This document shows, in pieces, positions 36,666 to 45,225 of a stretch of DNA of 64,000 nucleotides (position 1 is its first letter; every line of letters begins with the position of its first letter). The notes below the pieces were generated by a model. That model was not told where the DNA came from. It did no database searches and saw nothing but the letters and a program-made list of their open reading frames with translations. The DNA is from Thermus igniterrae ATCC 700962 (lineage in GTDB: Bacteria; Deinococcota; Deinococci; Deinococcales; Thermaceae). The stretch is from contig NZ_AQWU01000068.1 in assembly GCF_000376265.1 (NCBI RefSeq), forward strand, positions 20,655-84,654, read 5' to 3'. The translations under genes and the position numbers were made by a program.

Positions 36666-37319
36666 TTAGGGACCTATGTCCTCAGGGGGGGCCTCGAGGT
36701 TCATGGCCTTCACCACCCCTTCCTCCCCGTAGAAGTCCAGCACGGTGAGCTTGGCGTAGTCCTGCTCCAGCCTGAGCCCCTCCTCGGGGGGCAGGGGCAG
36801 GGCCAGGCTCAGGGCGGCGCGGTTCAGGGTGCAGTTGCCCACCACGAGGAGGGCCTGCCCCCGGTGCCGGGCCAGAAGCCCTCTCAGGGCCTCCCGCCCC
36901 CGTTCCCAGGCCGCCCGCACGCTCTCCCCCCCTGGGGGGGCGAAGCCCGCCTCGTCCGCCAGCCAGGCCCTCACCGCCTGGGGGTAGCGGGCCTGGACCT
37001 CGGGGAAGGGGAGGCCCTCCCAATGGCCCCAGCTCCGCTCCCTGAGCTCGGGGAGGAGGGTGTGGGGCACCCCCAGGGCCTCTCCCAGAAGGCGGGCCGC
37101 CTCGGCCTCCGCCCGGCTGTCTGCGGCGTACACCCAGGCCACGGGGTAGCGCCGCAACAGCCCCACCAGGGCCAGGAGGGCCCGCCTCCCCTCCTCGGCC
37201 AGGGGCAGGCCTGGGTGGCTGTAGAGCACGTGCTCCGGGTTCGCCACCGGCCCCGCCCGGGTGAGGAGGAGGGTGGTCTTGGGGTGGGGCCCGCGGAGGA
37301 AGTGGGCAAGGAGGCCCAT
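36666..37319 (-). CDS. Histidine phosphatase family protein
   Basis: 217 aa from the ATG at 37319 (MGLLAHFLRGPHPKTTLLLTRAGPVANPEHV). The fold matches the phosphoglycerate-mutase-like family: LPELRERSWGHWEGLPFPEVQARYP and ALLVVGNCTLNRAALSLALP. The usual catalytic RHG reads LTRAG and the second catalytic histidine (VxHG) reads VVGNC, so both catalytic histidines appear replaced. It may be a non-catalytic or divergent member. It diverges from the lipid-kinase gene through a shared -10 core. Confidence 0.75.
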   Translation of the reverse strand: MGLLAHFLRGPHPKTTLLLTRAGPVANPEHVLYSHPGLPLAEEGRRALLALVGLLRRYPVAWVYAADSRAEAEAARLLGEALGVPHTLLPELRERSWGHWEGLPFPEVQARYPQAVRAWLADEAGFAPPGGESVRAAWERGREALRGLLARHRGQALLVVGNCTLNRAALSLALPLPPEEGLRLEQDYAKLTVLDFYGEEGVVKAMNLEAPPEDIGP

Positions 37320-37336
37320 GGCCCTAGAATAGGGGG
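37320..37336. promoter_or_regulatory. Overlapping divergent leaderless promoters (histidine phosphatase / lipid kinase)
   Basis: The 17-base gap contains TAGAATA. Plus TAGAAT (37325-37330) is 6 bases before the GTG at 37337. Minus TATTCT (37331-37326) is 6 bases before the ATG ending at 37319. The geometry matches that at 4397-4416. Confidence 0.65.
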
Positions 37337-38257
37337 GTGGAAAGGTGGGTGATCGTGAACCCGGCAGCGGGCCGGGGCAAGGTGGGGCGGCTTTCGGGGG
37401 CCATCCTGAAGGCGGCCCGGGAAGGGGGGGCAAAGGCCTTCCTCACCGAGGGGCCGGGCCACGCCACGGAGCTGGCCTACCAGGCCCCTGAGGGGGCCCG
37501 GGTGGTGGCCGTGGGGGGGGACGGCACGGTGCACGAGGTGCTCCGGGGCCTGGCGGGCACGGAGAAGGTCCTGGGGGTGGTGCCCATCGGGAGCGGCAAC
37601 GACTTCGCCCGCATGCTGGGCCTGCGGGGGCTTGCCTGGCGGGAGGCCTTAGCCCTGGCCCTCTCCGCCCCCGAGGAGGCCATAGACCTGGGCTGGGTAA
37701 ACGGCGAGCCCTTCGGGGCTTCCTTAGGCATCGGCTTCGACGCCCTGGTGGCCAAGAAGGCCTTCTCCGCCCCGCCTTTTTTGCGGGGCATGCCCCGCTA
37801 CCTCTACGCCCTCTTCGGGGTGCTCAAGGACCTGCGCCTGCCCGAGGGGCGGGTCCTGGTGGACGGGGCGGAGGTGCACCGGGGCCCCCTTCTCCTTCTG
37901 GCGGCCATGAACGGGCCCATGTACGGCGGGGGCATCCCCATCGCCCCCATGGCCGACCCCCGGGACGGCCTCCTCTCCCTGGTCCTGGCCCGCTCCTTCA
38001 CCCGGCCCGGGGTGGTCCTCATCCTGCCCCGCCTCCTCCTGGGCCGGCACCTCTCCCACCCCCAGGTGGTGGCCTATGCCGGGCGGAGGGTGGAGGTGGC
38101 CTTTTCCACTCCTGTGCCTGCCCACGCGGACGGTGAGCTCCTGCCCGAGGCCAGGGTGTACCAGGCCGAGGTCCGCCCCCTGGGGCTACGGGTGGTGGGG
38201 GGTAGGGTGGGGGTGAGGGGCGGGGAGGCTGTGCCCCGCCCTGTGGGGGTCTCTTGA
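37337..38257 (+). CDS. Diacylglycerol kinase-family lipid kinase
   Basis: 306 aa from a GTG. The DAGK catalytic domain reads WVIVNPAAGRGKVGRL at the start, VVAVGGDGTVHEVLRGLAG (nucleotide-binding GGDGT) at about residue 56 and VVPIGSGNDFARMLGL after it. The C-terminal beta-sandwich contains ASLGIGFDALVAKKAF and VPAHADGELLP. Family members phosphorylate diacylglycerol or sphingoid-like lipids; YegS/BmrU-type proteins are the closest pattern. Confidence 0.92.
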   Translation: MERWVIVNPAAGRGKVGRLSGAILKAAREGGAKAFLTEGPGHATELAYQAPEGARVVAVGGDGTVHEVLRGLAGTEKVLGVVPIGSGNDFARMLGLRGLAWREALALALSAPEEAIDLGWVNGEPFGASLGIGFDALVAKKAFSAPPFLRGMPRYLYALFGVLKDLRLPEGRVLVDGAEVHRGPLLLLAAMNGPMYGGGIPIAPMADPRDGLLSLVLARSFTRPGVVLILPRLLLGRHLSHPQVVAYAGRRVEVAFSTPVPAHADGELLPEARVYQAEVRPLGLRVVGGRVGVRGGEAVPRPVGVS

Positions 38258-38274
38258 GCAGGAAGGGTGCTTTT

Positions 38275-38640
38275 TAGAAGCCCTCGGCGTGAAGGGATTC
38301 CGAAATGATCCCGCATTTTTGGCAGGACACTATAGATTTTTCAGCTAGGGCTTCATCGTAGGCGTGGCTGGTCAGGTTGCGCAGTTCAAGCATTTCCCGC
38401 CACCCTGGGTCTTCTGGCAAAAGCCCAGCGTATGGCCATTCTCGGGGAGCGGGCCTCCAAACCCTGTATTTCCAGGTAGCCTTTTAGGACCTTCCAAGCC
38501 AGCCCAAAGGTGAGCTCAAAGCGCTGGATAGCGGCATCGCGGATGAATTCGTCCTTGGGGCGGGATAAGGCCTCGTCCAGCCGCTTTGTTGCCTGTTCTA
38601 GAAGGGCCACCTGGCTCCTAAGCCAAGCCTCCCTCTCCAA
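38275..38640 (-). pseudogene. HEPN-domain (HI0074-like nucleotidyltransferase partner), frameshifted
   Basis: From a TTG at 38640 the frame reads LEREAWLRSQVALLEQATKR and continues to EARSPRMAIRWAF, then runs out of register and stops at 38390. The conserved remainder, GLLPEDPGWREMLELRNLTSHAYDEALAEK with the HEPN Rx4-6H-like RNLTSH, continues in the +1 frame. A second break at a run of five A (38336-38340) would need one extra A to give AEKIYSVLPKM. Two lesions suggest decay or sequencing error. It normally pairs with the upstream MNT protein. Functional status is uncertain. Confidence 0.6.
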
Positions 38641-38935
38641 GGAGCACCCCCTCTCGTTCAACAACCCCCCTGAGCCCAGGAGCCCAGGAAAGCTCCACCA
38701 GGTCCACCCTTTGCAGGATGGGTAGCGCCTCGAGGGCTTCCCGCAGATGGGCCAGGGTGGCCAGGTCCAGGGGAGGGTCGGCCCAAAGGGCCAGGTCGTA
38801 GTCCGAACGGGGTGTGGCCTCCCCCCTGGACCGGGAGTCAAAGAGGTAGAGGCGGTAGCGCCGGCCTTGGAGCAGCTGGGCTACCCTTTGGGCCACCTCC
38901 CGCAGGACCTCTTCCTGGGGCACGGGTTGCCTCAC
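38618..38935 (-). CDS. MNT-type nucleotidyltransferase (antitoxin-like), altered GS motif
   Basis: 105 aa from a GTG at 38935. It is a minimal nucleotidyltransferase: YRLYLFDSRSRGEATPRSDYDLALWADPP carries the catalytic DYD, but the usual FGSRxRG reads FDSRSRG, so the glycine that starts the GS motif is replaced by Asp. In MNT-HEPN modules this protein AMPylates and neutralises the HEPN RNase. TAGAAT lies 6 bases before the GTG. The partner gene overlaps its end and is frameshifted, so the module looks to be decaying. Confidence 0.75.
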   Translation of the reverse strand: MRQPVPQEEVLREVAQRVAQLLQGRRYRLYLFDSRSRGEATPRSDYDLALWADPPLDLATLAHLREALEALPILQRVDLVELSWAPGLRGVVEREGVLLGEGGLA

Positions 38936-38984
38936 CCCTCCATTCTATGCTTCCGGGGGGCGGGCTTTCCCGTATACTTATGCC

Positions 38985-40142
38985 ATGCGCGGCCTTTCAG
39001 CGCGGGTCCAGGCCATGAAGCCCTCGGCCACGGTGGCGGTGAACGCCCGGGCCCTGGAGCTGAGGCGCCAGGGGGTGGACCTGGTGGCCCTCACCGCCGG
39101 CGAGCCCGACTTTGACACCCCAGAGCACGTAAAGGAGGCGGCCAGGCGGGCTCTGGCCCAGGGCAAGACCAAGTACGCCCCTCCGGCGGGCATCCCCGAG
39201 CTCCGGGAGGCCCTGGCGGAGAAGTTCCGGCGGGAAAACGGCCTTTTGGTAAGCCCGGAGGAGACCCTGGTCACCGTGGGGGGGAAGCAGGCCCTCTTCA
39301 ACCTCTTCCAGGCCATCCTGGACCCGGGGGACGAGGTGATCGTCCTGGCCCCCTACTGGGTGAGCTACCCGGAGATGGTGCGCTTCGCCGGGGGGGTGCC
39401 CGTGGAGGTGGCAACCCTTCCCCAGGAGGGCTTTGTCCCCGACCCCGAGGCGGTGCGGCGGGCCATCACCCCCCGCACCAAGGCCCTGGTGGTGAACTCC
39501 CCCAACAACCCCACGGGGGCGGTCTACCCCAAGGAGGTCCTGGAGGCCCTGGCCCGCCTGGCGGTGGAGCACGATTTCTACCTGGTCTCCGACGAAATCT
39601 ACGAGCACCTCATCTACGAGGGGGAGCATTTCTCCCCGGGTCGCCTGGCCCCGGAGCACACCATCACCGTGAACGGAGCGGCCAAGGCCTTCGCCATGAC
39701 CGGCTGGCGCATTGGCTACGCCTGCGGCCCCAAGGCGGTCATCAAGGCCATGGCCGACGTCTCCAGCCAGTCCACCACCAGCCCGGACACCATCGCCCAG
39801 TGGGCCACCCTCGAGGCCCTCACCAACCTCGAGGCCTCCCAGGCCTTCGTGGCCATGGCCCGCGAGGCCTACCGCAGGCGGCGGGACCTGCTCCTGGAGG
39901 GCCTGGCGGAGCTTGGCCTCAAGGCGGTCCGTCCCAGCGGGGCCTTTTACGTGCTCCTGGACACCTCCCCCATCGCCCCGGACGAGGTAAAAGCGGCTGA
40001 GCGCCTCCTGGAGGCGGGGGTGGCCGTGGTCCCCGGCACGGACTTTGCCGCCTACGGGCACGTGCGCCTTTCCTACGCCACCAGCGAGGCCAATCTCAAG
40101 AAGGCCCTGGAGCGCTTCGCTGGCCTCCTCCAGACGGTCTAG
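38985..40142 (+). CDS. aspC: Aspartate aminotransferase
   Basis: 385 aa PLP enzyme, the exact length of the characterised Thermus thermophilus enzyme and clearly the same protein (MRGLSARVQAMKPSATVAVNA). The PLP lysine lies in VNGAAKAFAMTGWRIGYACG (about residue 234). VVNSPNNPTGAVYP binds the cofactor phosphate region, and the substrate-carboxylate arginine is in GHVRLSYATSE. It converts aspartate and 2-oxoglutarate to oxaloacetate and glutamate. TATACT lies 6 bases before the ATG. Confidence 0.98.
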   Translation: MRGLSARVQAMKPSATVAVNARALELRRQGVDLVALTAGEPDFDTPEHVKEAARRALAQGKTKYAPPAGIPELREALAEKFRRENGLLVSPEETLVTVGGKQALFNLFQAILDPGDEVIVLAPYWVSYPEMVRFAGGVPVEVATLPQEGFVPDPEAVRRAITPRTKALVVNSPNNPTGAVYPKEVLEALARLAVEHDFYLVSDEIYEHLIYEGEHFSPGRLAPEHTITVNGAAKAFAMTGWRIGYACGPKAVIKAMADVSSQSTTSPDTIAQWATLEALTNLEASQAFVAMAREAYRRRRDLLLEGLAELGLKAVRPSGAFYVLLDTSPIAPDEVKAAERLLEAGVAVVPGTDFAAYGHVRLSYATSEANLKKALERFAGLLQTV

Positions 40143-40600
40143 TAACGCCGCCGCTTCTTGCGGGCCAGGAGGGGGCCCAGGAGGAGGAGGGCCGCCCCCA
40201 GGGTCACGCACACGTCCGCCAGGTTGAAGACGGGAAAGGTGGCGATGAGGGGGATCTGGGTCCCCAGGTCCAGGTAGTCCACCACCCAGCCCCGGCCCAG
40301 GCGGTCTATGCCGTTGCCCAAGGCCCCGGCGGCGATCAGGGAAAGGGCCAGGGCCTCAAAGAGGGGGTAGCGCCGCCGGGCCAGGAGGTAGAGGAGGACC
40401 GCCCCCACCCCCAGGCTGAGCCAGCCCAGGAGGAAGGCCTTTCCCGCCAGGAGCCCGAACCCCGCCCCGGTGTTCTGCACCAGGGTGAGGTAGAGGAGGT
40501 CCCCCAGGAAGGGTCTGGGCACGGGGGAGAGGTTCTCCAGGGCCCAGAGCTTCAGGATCTGGTCTAGGGCGATGAGGAGGGGCACCAGCACCGTGGGCAT
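40139..40600 (-). CDS. lspA: Lipoprotein signal peptidase (signal peptidase II)
   Basis: 153 aa from the ATG at 40600. Four transmembrane helices with the family motifs NTGAGFGLL, the first catalytic Asp in [21 protein letters not shown] and the second in [14 protein letters not shown]. It cleaves prolipoprotein signals before the lipidated Cys; the metalloprotease ending at 17422 and other lipobox proteins would be clients. TAGACT lies 7 bases before the ATG. The stop shares 4 bases with the convergent aspC. Confidence 0.96.
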   Translation of the reverse strand: MPTVLVPLLIALDQILKLWALENLSPVPRPFLGDLLYLTLVQNTGAGFGLLAGKAFLLGWLSLGVGAVLLYLLARRRYPLFEALALSLIAAGALGNGIDRLGRGWVVDYLDLGTQIPLIATFPVFNLADVCVTLGAALLLLGPLLARKKRRRY

Positions 40601-40673
40601 CCCAAAGAGTCTACCGGATGGCAGGCGGTGTGCTATACTCCTTAGGGTTTGCCTTCGGGCACGGGAGGGTGGT

Positions 40674-40970
40674 ATGTCCAAGGTTTGCGAGATCAGCGGG
40701 AAGCGGCCCATCGTGGCCAACAGCATTGAGCGGCGGGGTAAGGCCAAGCGGGAAGGGGGTGTGGGCCGGAAGACCACGGGCATCTCCAAGCGGCGCCAGT
40801 ACCCCAACCTGCAGAAGGTGCGCGTGCGGGTGGCGGGCCAGGAGATCACCTTCCGGGTGGCCACCAGCCACATCCCCAAGGTCTACGAGCTCCTGGAGCG
40901 GGCCAAGGGCCTGAAGCTGGAGGGGCTTTCCGCCAAGGAGATTAAAGAGCGCCTCCTGAAGCTCCTCTAG
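40674..40970 (+). CDS. rpmB: 50S ribosomal protein bL28
   Basis: 98 aa; [45 protein letters not shown] is the Thermus L28 start. The strong extended -10 TG-N-GC-TATACT (40634-40639) and a short leader with GGGAGG precede the ATG, so unlike most first genes here it has a leadered mRNA with a ribosome-binding site. An intrinsic terminator follows immediately, making it a monocistronic unit. It diverges from lspA. Confidence 0.97.
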   Translation: MSKVCEISGKRPIVANSIERRGKAKREGGVGRKTTGISKRRQYPNLQKVRVRVAGQEITFRVATSHIPKVYELLERAKGLKLEGLSAKEIKERLLKLL

Positions 40971-40987
40971 TCCCCCTTTCCCGAAGC

Positions 40988-41012
40988 AAAGCCCCCCGGG
41001 AGGGGGGCTTTT
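40988..41012 (+). terminator. rpmB terminator
   Basis: AAAGCCCCCC-GGGA-GGGGGGCTTTT forms a perfect stem ending in four T. The A-run on the other side makes it potentially bidirectional. Confidence 0.8.
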
Positions 41013-41025
41013 GTAGCATGGGGCC

Positions 41026-41721
41026 ATGGTCTGGAAGCCGGGGCACTACCTCCTCCTCTTCCTGGCCCTCTACGCCCTGGTGGTGAGCCTGGGCTTCCTG
41101 GCCCGGGGGCGGCAGCTTGCCGCCCTGCGCCAGGAGGTGGGGGCTCTTTCCCAAAAGGCCCTCTTGGCCCCCGAGGGCTACCTCCTGCCCCTGCCCGGGG
41201 CCTGCCTGCCCAGCCGCCCGGAGAACCTTCCGGGGGCGCCCAGGCCCTACCGCAAGGGGGTGAGCGCGGGCTTTGTCTTCCAGGCGGGGGATGCCTGCGT
41301 GCCCGTGGTGCGGGGGATGGGGGTGGTGGCCGCCGCCTCGGGGGAGGTGGTGAAGGTGGACCGGAACCACCAAGAACCCTCCCCCGAGGCCTACCGGGCC
41401 CTTTTGGAGCGGGTGCGGGAGGGGGCGGGGCCGGAGGAGATGGACCTTTTGCGGGGCCTCGAGGTCTGGATCCGCCACCCCGACGGCCGCGTGAGCGTTT
41501 ACGCCCACCTCGAGGCCCCCTACAGCAACCTCTCCCCCGGACAAAGGGTCCTCCGCGGGGACCCCATCGGCTACCTGGGCAACACCGGGCTCATGGGAGG
41601 GGCTCCCAGGCTCCTCTTTGAGCTCTGGGAGGGGGAGCCAGACCGGGGCCGCTTCCTCTTCCAGGGCCTGGACCGCGAGGCCCTCCTCCGGGAGGCCAAG
41701 GCCTTCTTCCGCTTAGAATAG
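41026..41721 (+). CDS. LytM/M23-like protein with degenerate zinc site
   Basis: 231 aa. An N-terminal transmembrane segment (YLLLFLALYALVVSLGFL) is followed by a short coiled stretch (RQLAALRQEVGALSQKAL) and an M23-like domain: VVAAASGEVVKVDRN, VWIRHPDGRVSVYAHLEAPYSNLSPGQRVLRGDPIGYLGNTG and LLFELWEG. The active-site motifs are incomplete. The HxxxD position reads RKGVSAG, and the HxH of HLHFE reads RLLFE; only the YAHL histidine remains. It is therefore probably a non-catalytic regulator of cell-wall hydrolases, like EnvC or NlpD. Leaderless start (TAGCAT, 6 bases). Confidence 0.78.
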   Translation: MVWKPGHYLLLFLALYALVVSLGFLARGRQLAALRQEVGALSQKALLAPEGYLLPLPGACLPSRPENLPGAPRPYRKGVSAGFVFQAGDACVPVVRGMGVVAAASGEVVKVDRNHQEPSPEAYRALLERVREGAGPEEMDLLRGLEVWIRHPDGRVSVYAHLEAPYSNLSPGQRVLRGDPIGYLGNTGLMGGAPRLLFELWEGEPDRGRFLFQGLDREALLREAKAFFRLE

Positions 41722-41725
41722 CCCC

Positions 41726-42823
41726 GTGCGCGAGGCCTTCCTCCGGGTCTGGGAGAACCCCTATGTGCGGGTTCTCGCCTACCTCCTCCTGGCCTTTTTG
41801 GCCTACCGCCTCCTGGCCCGGGCCTGGCCTGCTCTTTCCGTCCTCCTCACCGCCTTTGCCTTCGCCTACCTGGCCCACCCGGTGGTGCGCTTCTTTGAGG
41901 CCCGGAGGCTTCCCCGGGCCCTGGGGGTGGTCCTGGTCTACCTGGGCCTGGGGCTCTTTTTGGGCCTGGCCTCCTTCCTCACTGCCCAGACGGTGGTGGA
42001 GCTTTCCCATCTCGCCCGCGAACTCCCCCGCCTCCTGGACCCCCTCCTGGCCTGGTTCCTGGGCCTGCCCGACCGGGTGGAGGCCCTGCCCATCCCCGAG
42101 GCCCTCGAGCCCATCCTGGCCGAGGCCGGCCGCAACCTCCAGGGCCTCCTCCAGGGCTTTCTGGAGGCCGTGGTGCGCTGGCTCCAGGGCCTCCTCTCCC
42201 AAGGGGGAAACCTCCTGGGCTTTTTCACTGGCCTCCTGGGCGGCATCTTCCAGCTCCTCACCGCCCTCACCCTCTCCATCTACTTCCTCTACGACCTCCC
42301 CCGCCTGGGCCAGGCCGCGCTTCGCGCCTTCCCCGAGCCCTACCAGCCCCTGGTGGCCGAGCTGGCCCACAAGCTGGACCGGAGCGTGGGGGGGTATGTG
42401 CGGGGCCAGCTCCTGGTGGCCTTCCTGGTGGGGCTTTTGGTGGGGGTGGGGCTTTGGCTGGTGGGCGTGCCCCTGGCCGCCAGCCTGGGCTTCCTGGCCG
42501 GGGTCTTCAACCTTATCCCCTTCGTGGGGGTGATCGTCTCCGGGGTGCCTGCCCTCCTCCTGGCGGCCACCGGGGGGTTCGGCAAGGTCCTTCTGGCCTT
42601 CCTCGTCCTCTGGCTGGCCAACCAGCTGGAGGGAAACCTCCTGGGCCCCCTCATCGTGGGCCGGGCCACCCGGCTCCACCCGGTGACGGCCATCGCCGCC
42701 ATCCTGGTGGGGGCCAGCCTCTTCGGCCTCTGGGGGGCCCTGCTGGGCGTGCCCGCGGCCGCCTTCCTGAAGGTGCTCCTGGAGGACTACTACCGGCAGA
42801 GCCGCTTCTACCGGGAGGGCTAG
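41726..42823 (+). CDS. AI-2E family (PerM-like) permease
   Basis: 365 aa from a GTG. About eight helices; the C-terminal signature [88 protein letters not shown] is characteristic (shown in parts: [30 protein letters not shown]). Its -10 TAGAAT (41714-41719) is built from the last codons and stop of the LytM-like gene. The substrate is unknown; some relatives are Na+/H+ antiporters. Confidence 0.88.
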   Translation: MREAFLRVWENPYVRVLAYLLLAFLAYRLLARAWPALSVLLTAFAFAYLAHPVVRFFEARRLPRALGVVLVYLGLGLFLGLASFLTAQTVVELSHLARELPRLLDPLLAWFLGLPDRVEALPIPEALEPILAEAGRNLQGLLQGFLEAVVRWLQGLLSQGGNLLGFFTGLLGGIFQLLTALTLSIYFLYDLPRLGQAALRAFPEPYQPLVAELAHKLDRSVGGYVRGQLLVAFLVGLLVGVGLWLVGVPLAASLGFLAGVFNLIPFVGVIVSGVPALLLAATGGFGKVLLAFLVLWLANQLEGNLLGPLIVGRATRLHPVTAIAAILVGASLFGLWGALLGVPAAAFLKVLLEDYYRQSRFYREG

Positions 42824-44055
42824 GGTAGCCTTTCCTCCTCCGTGACCAGGGCCTCGGGCTCCAGTTGCCGGGGCAGGAGCAGGTTGAGCACCACCCCCAC
42901 CAGGGCGGCCAGGGCCATCCCGCTCACCTTGAGGGGCACCGCGGCCCCGGCCACCTGCACCGTCCCCAGCTGGGCCACCGCCCCCCCCAGGCCCAGGACC
43001 AGGATGGCCGAGACCACGATCAGGTTGCGGCTGTGGGTGAAGTCAATCTCCGCCTCGGCCAGGGTGCGGATGCCCACCGAGGCGATCATGCCGAAAAGGA
43101 GCATGGCGATGCCCCCCAGGACCCCCTGGGGCAGGGTCTGGAGGAGGGCAGCCAGCTTGGGAGAGAAGGAGAGGAGGATGGCGAAGAGGGCGGCCATGCG
43201 CAGGACCACGGGGTCGTAAACCCGGGTCACCGCCAGCACCCCGGTGTTCTCCGAGTAGGTGGTGTTGGCCGGCCCGCCCAAAAGCCCTGCCAGGCTGGTG
43301 GCCAGGCCGTCCCCCAGGAGGGTGCGGTGGAGGCCCGGCCTGGCGAAGAAGTCCTTCCCTACCACCCGGCCGTTGGTGAGGATGTCCCCGATGTGCTCCA
43401 TCACCGTAACGAAGGCCACGGGGGCGATGAGGAGCACCGCCCCCCACTCAAAGGCGGCCGGGGTGAAGGGGGGCAGGCCGAACCAGGCCGCCTCCCCCAG
43501 GGGCCTCAGGTCCACCCGCCCCAGGGCCAAGGCCACCAGGTACCCCACGCCCACCCCCACCAGCACGGGGATCATCTGGAAAAGCCCCCGGAAGAAGACC
43601 GCGCTCACCACCGCCCCCGCGAAGGTGACCACCGCCAGGAGCCAGTCCTTGCTGGCCATCTGCACCGCCACCGGGGCCAGGGTGAGGCCGATGACCACGA
43701 TCACCGGCCCGGTGACCACGGGGGGGAAGACCTGGCGCACCCTTCCGGGGCCGATGAGGAGGACCAGGAGGGCAAAAAGGGCATAGACCAGCCCGGCCGC
43801 GGCAATCCCCCCGCCCACCGCCGCCAGGGAGAACCCTGCCTCCTTGGCCGCCAGGATGGGGGCGATGAAGGCGAAGCTGGAGCCCAGGAAGACGGGCACC
43901 ATGCGCCCGGTGACCAGGTGGAACACCAAGGTGCCAAGCCCGGCGGTGAAGAGGGCCACCGCGGGGTGGAGGCCGGTGAGGAGGGGGACGAGCACCGTGG
44001 CCCCGAACATGGCCACGGTGTGCTGCAGGCCCAGGATAAGGTTCCTTGGCGTCAT
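42820..44055 (-). CDS. uraA: Uracil/xanthine permease (NCS2)
   Basis: 411 aa with about fourteen helices. [29 protein letters not shown] and [12 protein letters not shown] (helix 3 motif) are the UraA start. [56 protein letters not shown] holds the NCS2 signature with the uracil-contact glutamate in SENTG. It imports uracil or a related base with protons. TAAAAT lies 9 bases before the ATG. No upp or pyr gene is adjacent. Confidence 0.92.
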   Translation of the reverse strand: MTPRNLILGLQHTVAMFGATVLVPLLTGLHPAVALFTAGLGTLVFHLVTGRMVPVFLGSSFAFIAPILAAKEAGFSLAAVGGGIAAAGLVYALFALLVLLIGPGRVRQVFPPVVTGPVIVVIGLTLAPVAVQMASKDWLLAVVTFAGAVVSAVFFRGLFQMIPVLVGVGVGYLVALALGRVDLRPLGEAAWFGLPPFTPAAFEWGAVLLIAPVAFVTVMEHIGDILTNGRVVGKDFFARPGLHRTLLGDGLATSLAGLLGGPANTTYSENTGVLAVTRVYDPVVLRMAALFAILLSFSPKLAALLQTLPQGVLGGIAMLLFGMIASVGIRTLAEAEIDFTHSRNLIVVSAILVLGLGGAVAQLGTVQVAGAAVPLKVSGMALAALVGVVLNLLLPRQLEPEALVTEEERLP

Positions 44056-44067
44056 ACCGGGGGCATT

Positions 44068-45225
44068 TTACCAGTGCCCCCCGGCGGCCAGGGCCTCGCG
44101 GAACCAGGCGGGGACCTCCCGGCCGAAGCGCCTTTCGGCAAAGTCCCTGGCAAAGGCCCCGTAATCCCCCTGCCGGATGGCCTCCCGGGCAGCCTCGGTA
44201 AGGCGGTGCAGGTAGCGCAGGTTGTGGAGGGAAAGGAGGATGCCCCCCAGCATCTCCCCCGAGCGCACCAGGTGGGCCAGGTAGGCCCGGCTGAAGGTCT
44301 GGCAGGTGTAGCAGTCGCACCCCTCCTCCAGGGGCCTGGGGTCCTCCAGGTGGCGGGCGTTTTTCAGGTTAAGCCGCCCTTCGGGCACCAGGGCGCTGCC
44401 GAAGCGGCCCGTGCGGGTGGGGTAGACGCAGTCAAAGAGGTCCACCCCAAGCCCCATGGCCGCCACCAGGTCCTCGGGGTGGCCGACCCCCATGAGGTAG
44501 CGGGGCTTCTCCTCGGGGAGGAGCTCGGTGGAGAGGGCCACCATGGGGAACATGGCCTCCTTGGGCTCCCCCACCGCCAGCCCCCCGATGGCGTAGCCGG
44601 GCAGGTCAAAGCGCACCGTCTCCCGGGTGGAAAGGGCCCTGAGCTCGGGGTCTGTTCCCCCCTGGGCGATGCCGAAAAGGGCCTGGTCCGGGCGGGTCTT
44701 GGCCTTGAGGCTCCGCTCCAGCCAGCGCAGGGTGCGCTCTAAGGAGGCCTTCAGGTAGTCCCGGGAGGAGGGGTAGGGGGGGCACTCGTCAAAGGCCATG
44801 ATGATGTCCGCCCCCAGGGCCTCCTGCACGGCGATGCTCCTTTCGGGGGTGAGCTGGAGGGGTCTTCCATCCAGGTGGCTCTGGAAGACCACCCCCTCCT
44901 CGTCAATGCGTCGCAGGTGGCCCAGGCTCATCACCTGGAAGCCCCCGGAGTCCGTGAGCCAGGGGCCCTGCCAGCCGGCAAAGCCGTGAAGCCCCCCCAG
45001 GGCCCGCACCCGCTCGGGCCCGGGCCGCAGGAGGAGGTGGTAGGTGTTGGCCAGGAGCACCTGGCTGCCGATGGCCTTGAGGTCCTTGGGCAGGAGGCCC
45101 TTCACCGAGCCCTGGGTGCCCACGGGCATGAAGAGGGGGGTCTCCACGGAACCGTGGGGGGTGTGGAGGCGGCCCACCCGGGCCCGGCCGCTCTGGGCCA
45201 GGCGCTCAAAGCGAAAGGGCTCCAT
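44068..45225 (-). CDS. tgt: Queuine tRNA-ribosyltransferase
   Basis: 385 aa TIM-barrel enzyme that exchanges G34 for preQ1 in GUN-anticodon tRNAs. MPVGTQGSVKGLLP opens the barrel, the catalytic Asp lies in WLTDSGGFQVMSL, IMAFDECPPYP binds preQ1, VDLFDCVYPTRTGRFG carries the nucleophilic Asp, and CDCYTCQTFSRAYLAHL supplies the zinc site. It starts at an ATG that shares one base with the ispG stop (TGATG), so it is co-translated with ispG. Confidence 0.97.
   Translation of the reverse strand: MEPFRFERLAQSGRARVGRLHTPHGSVETPLFMPVGTQGSVKGLLPKDLKAIGSQVLLANTYHLLLRPGPERVRALGGLHGFAGWQGPWLTDSGGFQVMSLGHLRRIDEEGVVFQSHLDGRPLQLTPERSIAVQEALGADIIMAFDECPPYPSSRDYLKASLERTLRWLERSLKAKTRPDQALFGIAQGGTDPELRALSTRETVRFDLPGYAIGGLAVGEPKEAMFPMVALSTELLPEEKPRYLMGVGHPEDLVAAMGLGVDLFDCVYPTRTGRFGSALVPEGRLNLKNARHLEDPRPLEEGCDCYTCQTFSRAYLAHLVRSGEMLGGILLSLHNLRYLHRLTEAAREAIRQGDYGAFARDFAERRFGREVPAWFREALAAGGHW

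Noticed and set aside
38386..38841. 151-codon frame reading through the MNT/HEPN region as one protein
   Set aside because: Its N-terminal half is an out-of-frame reading of the nucleotidyltransferase gene; only the part from about 38640 down is HEPN-like.
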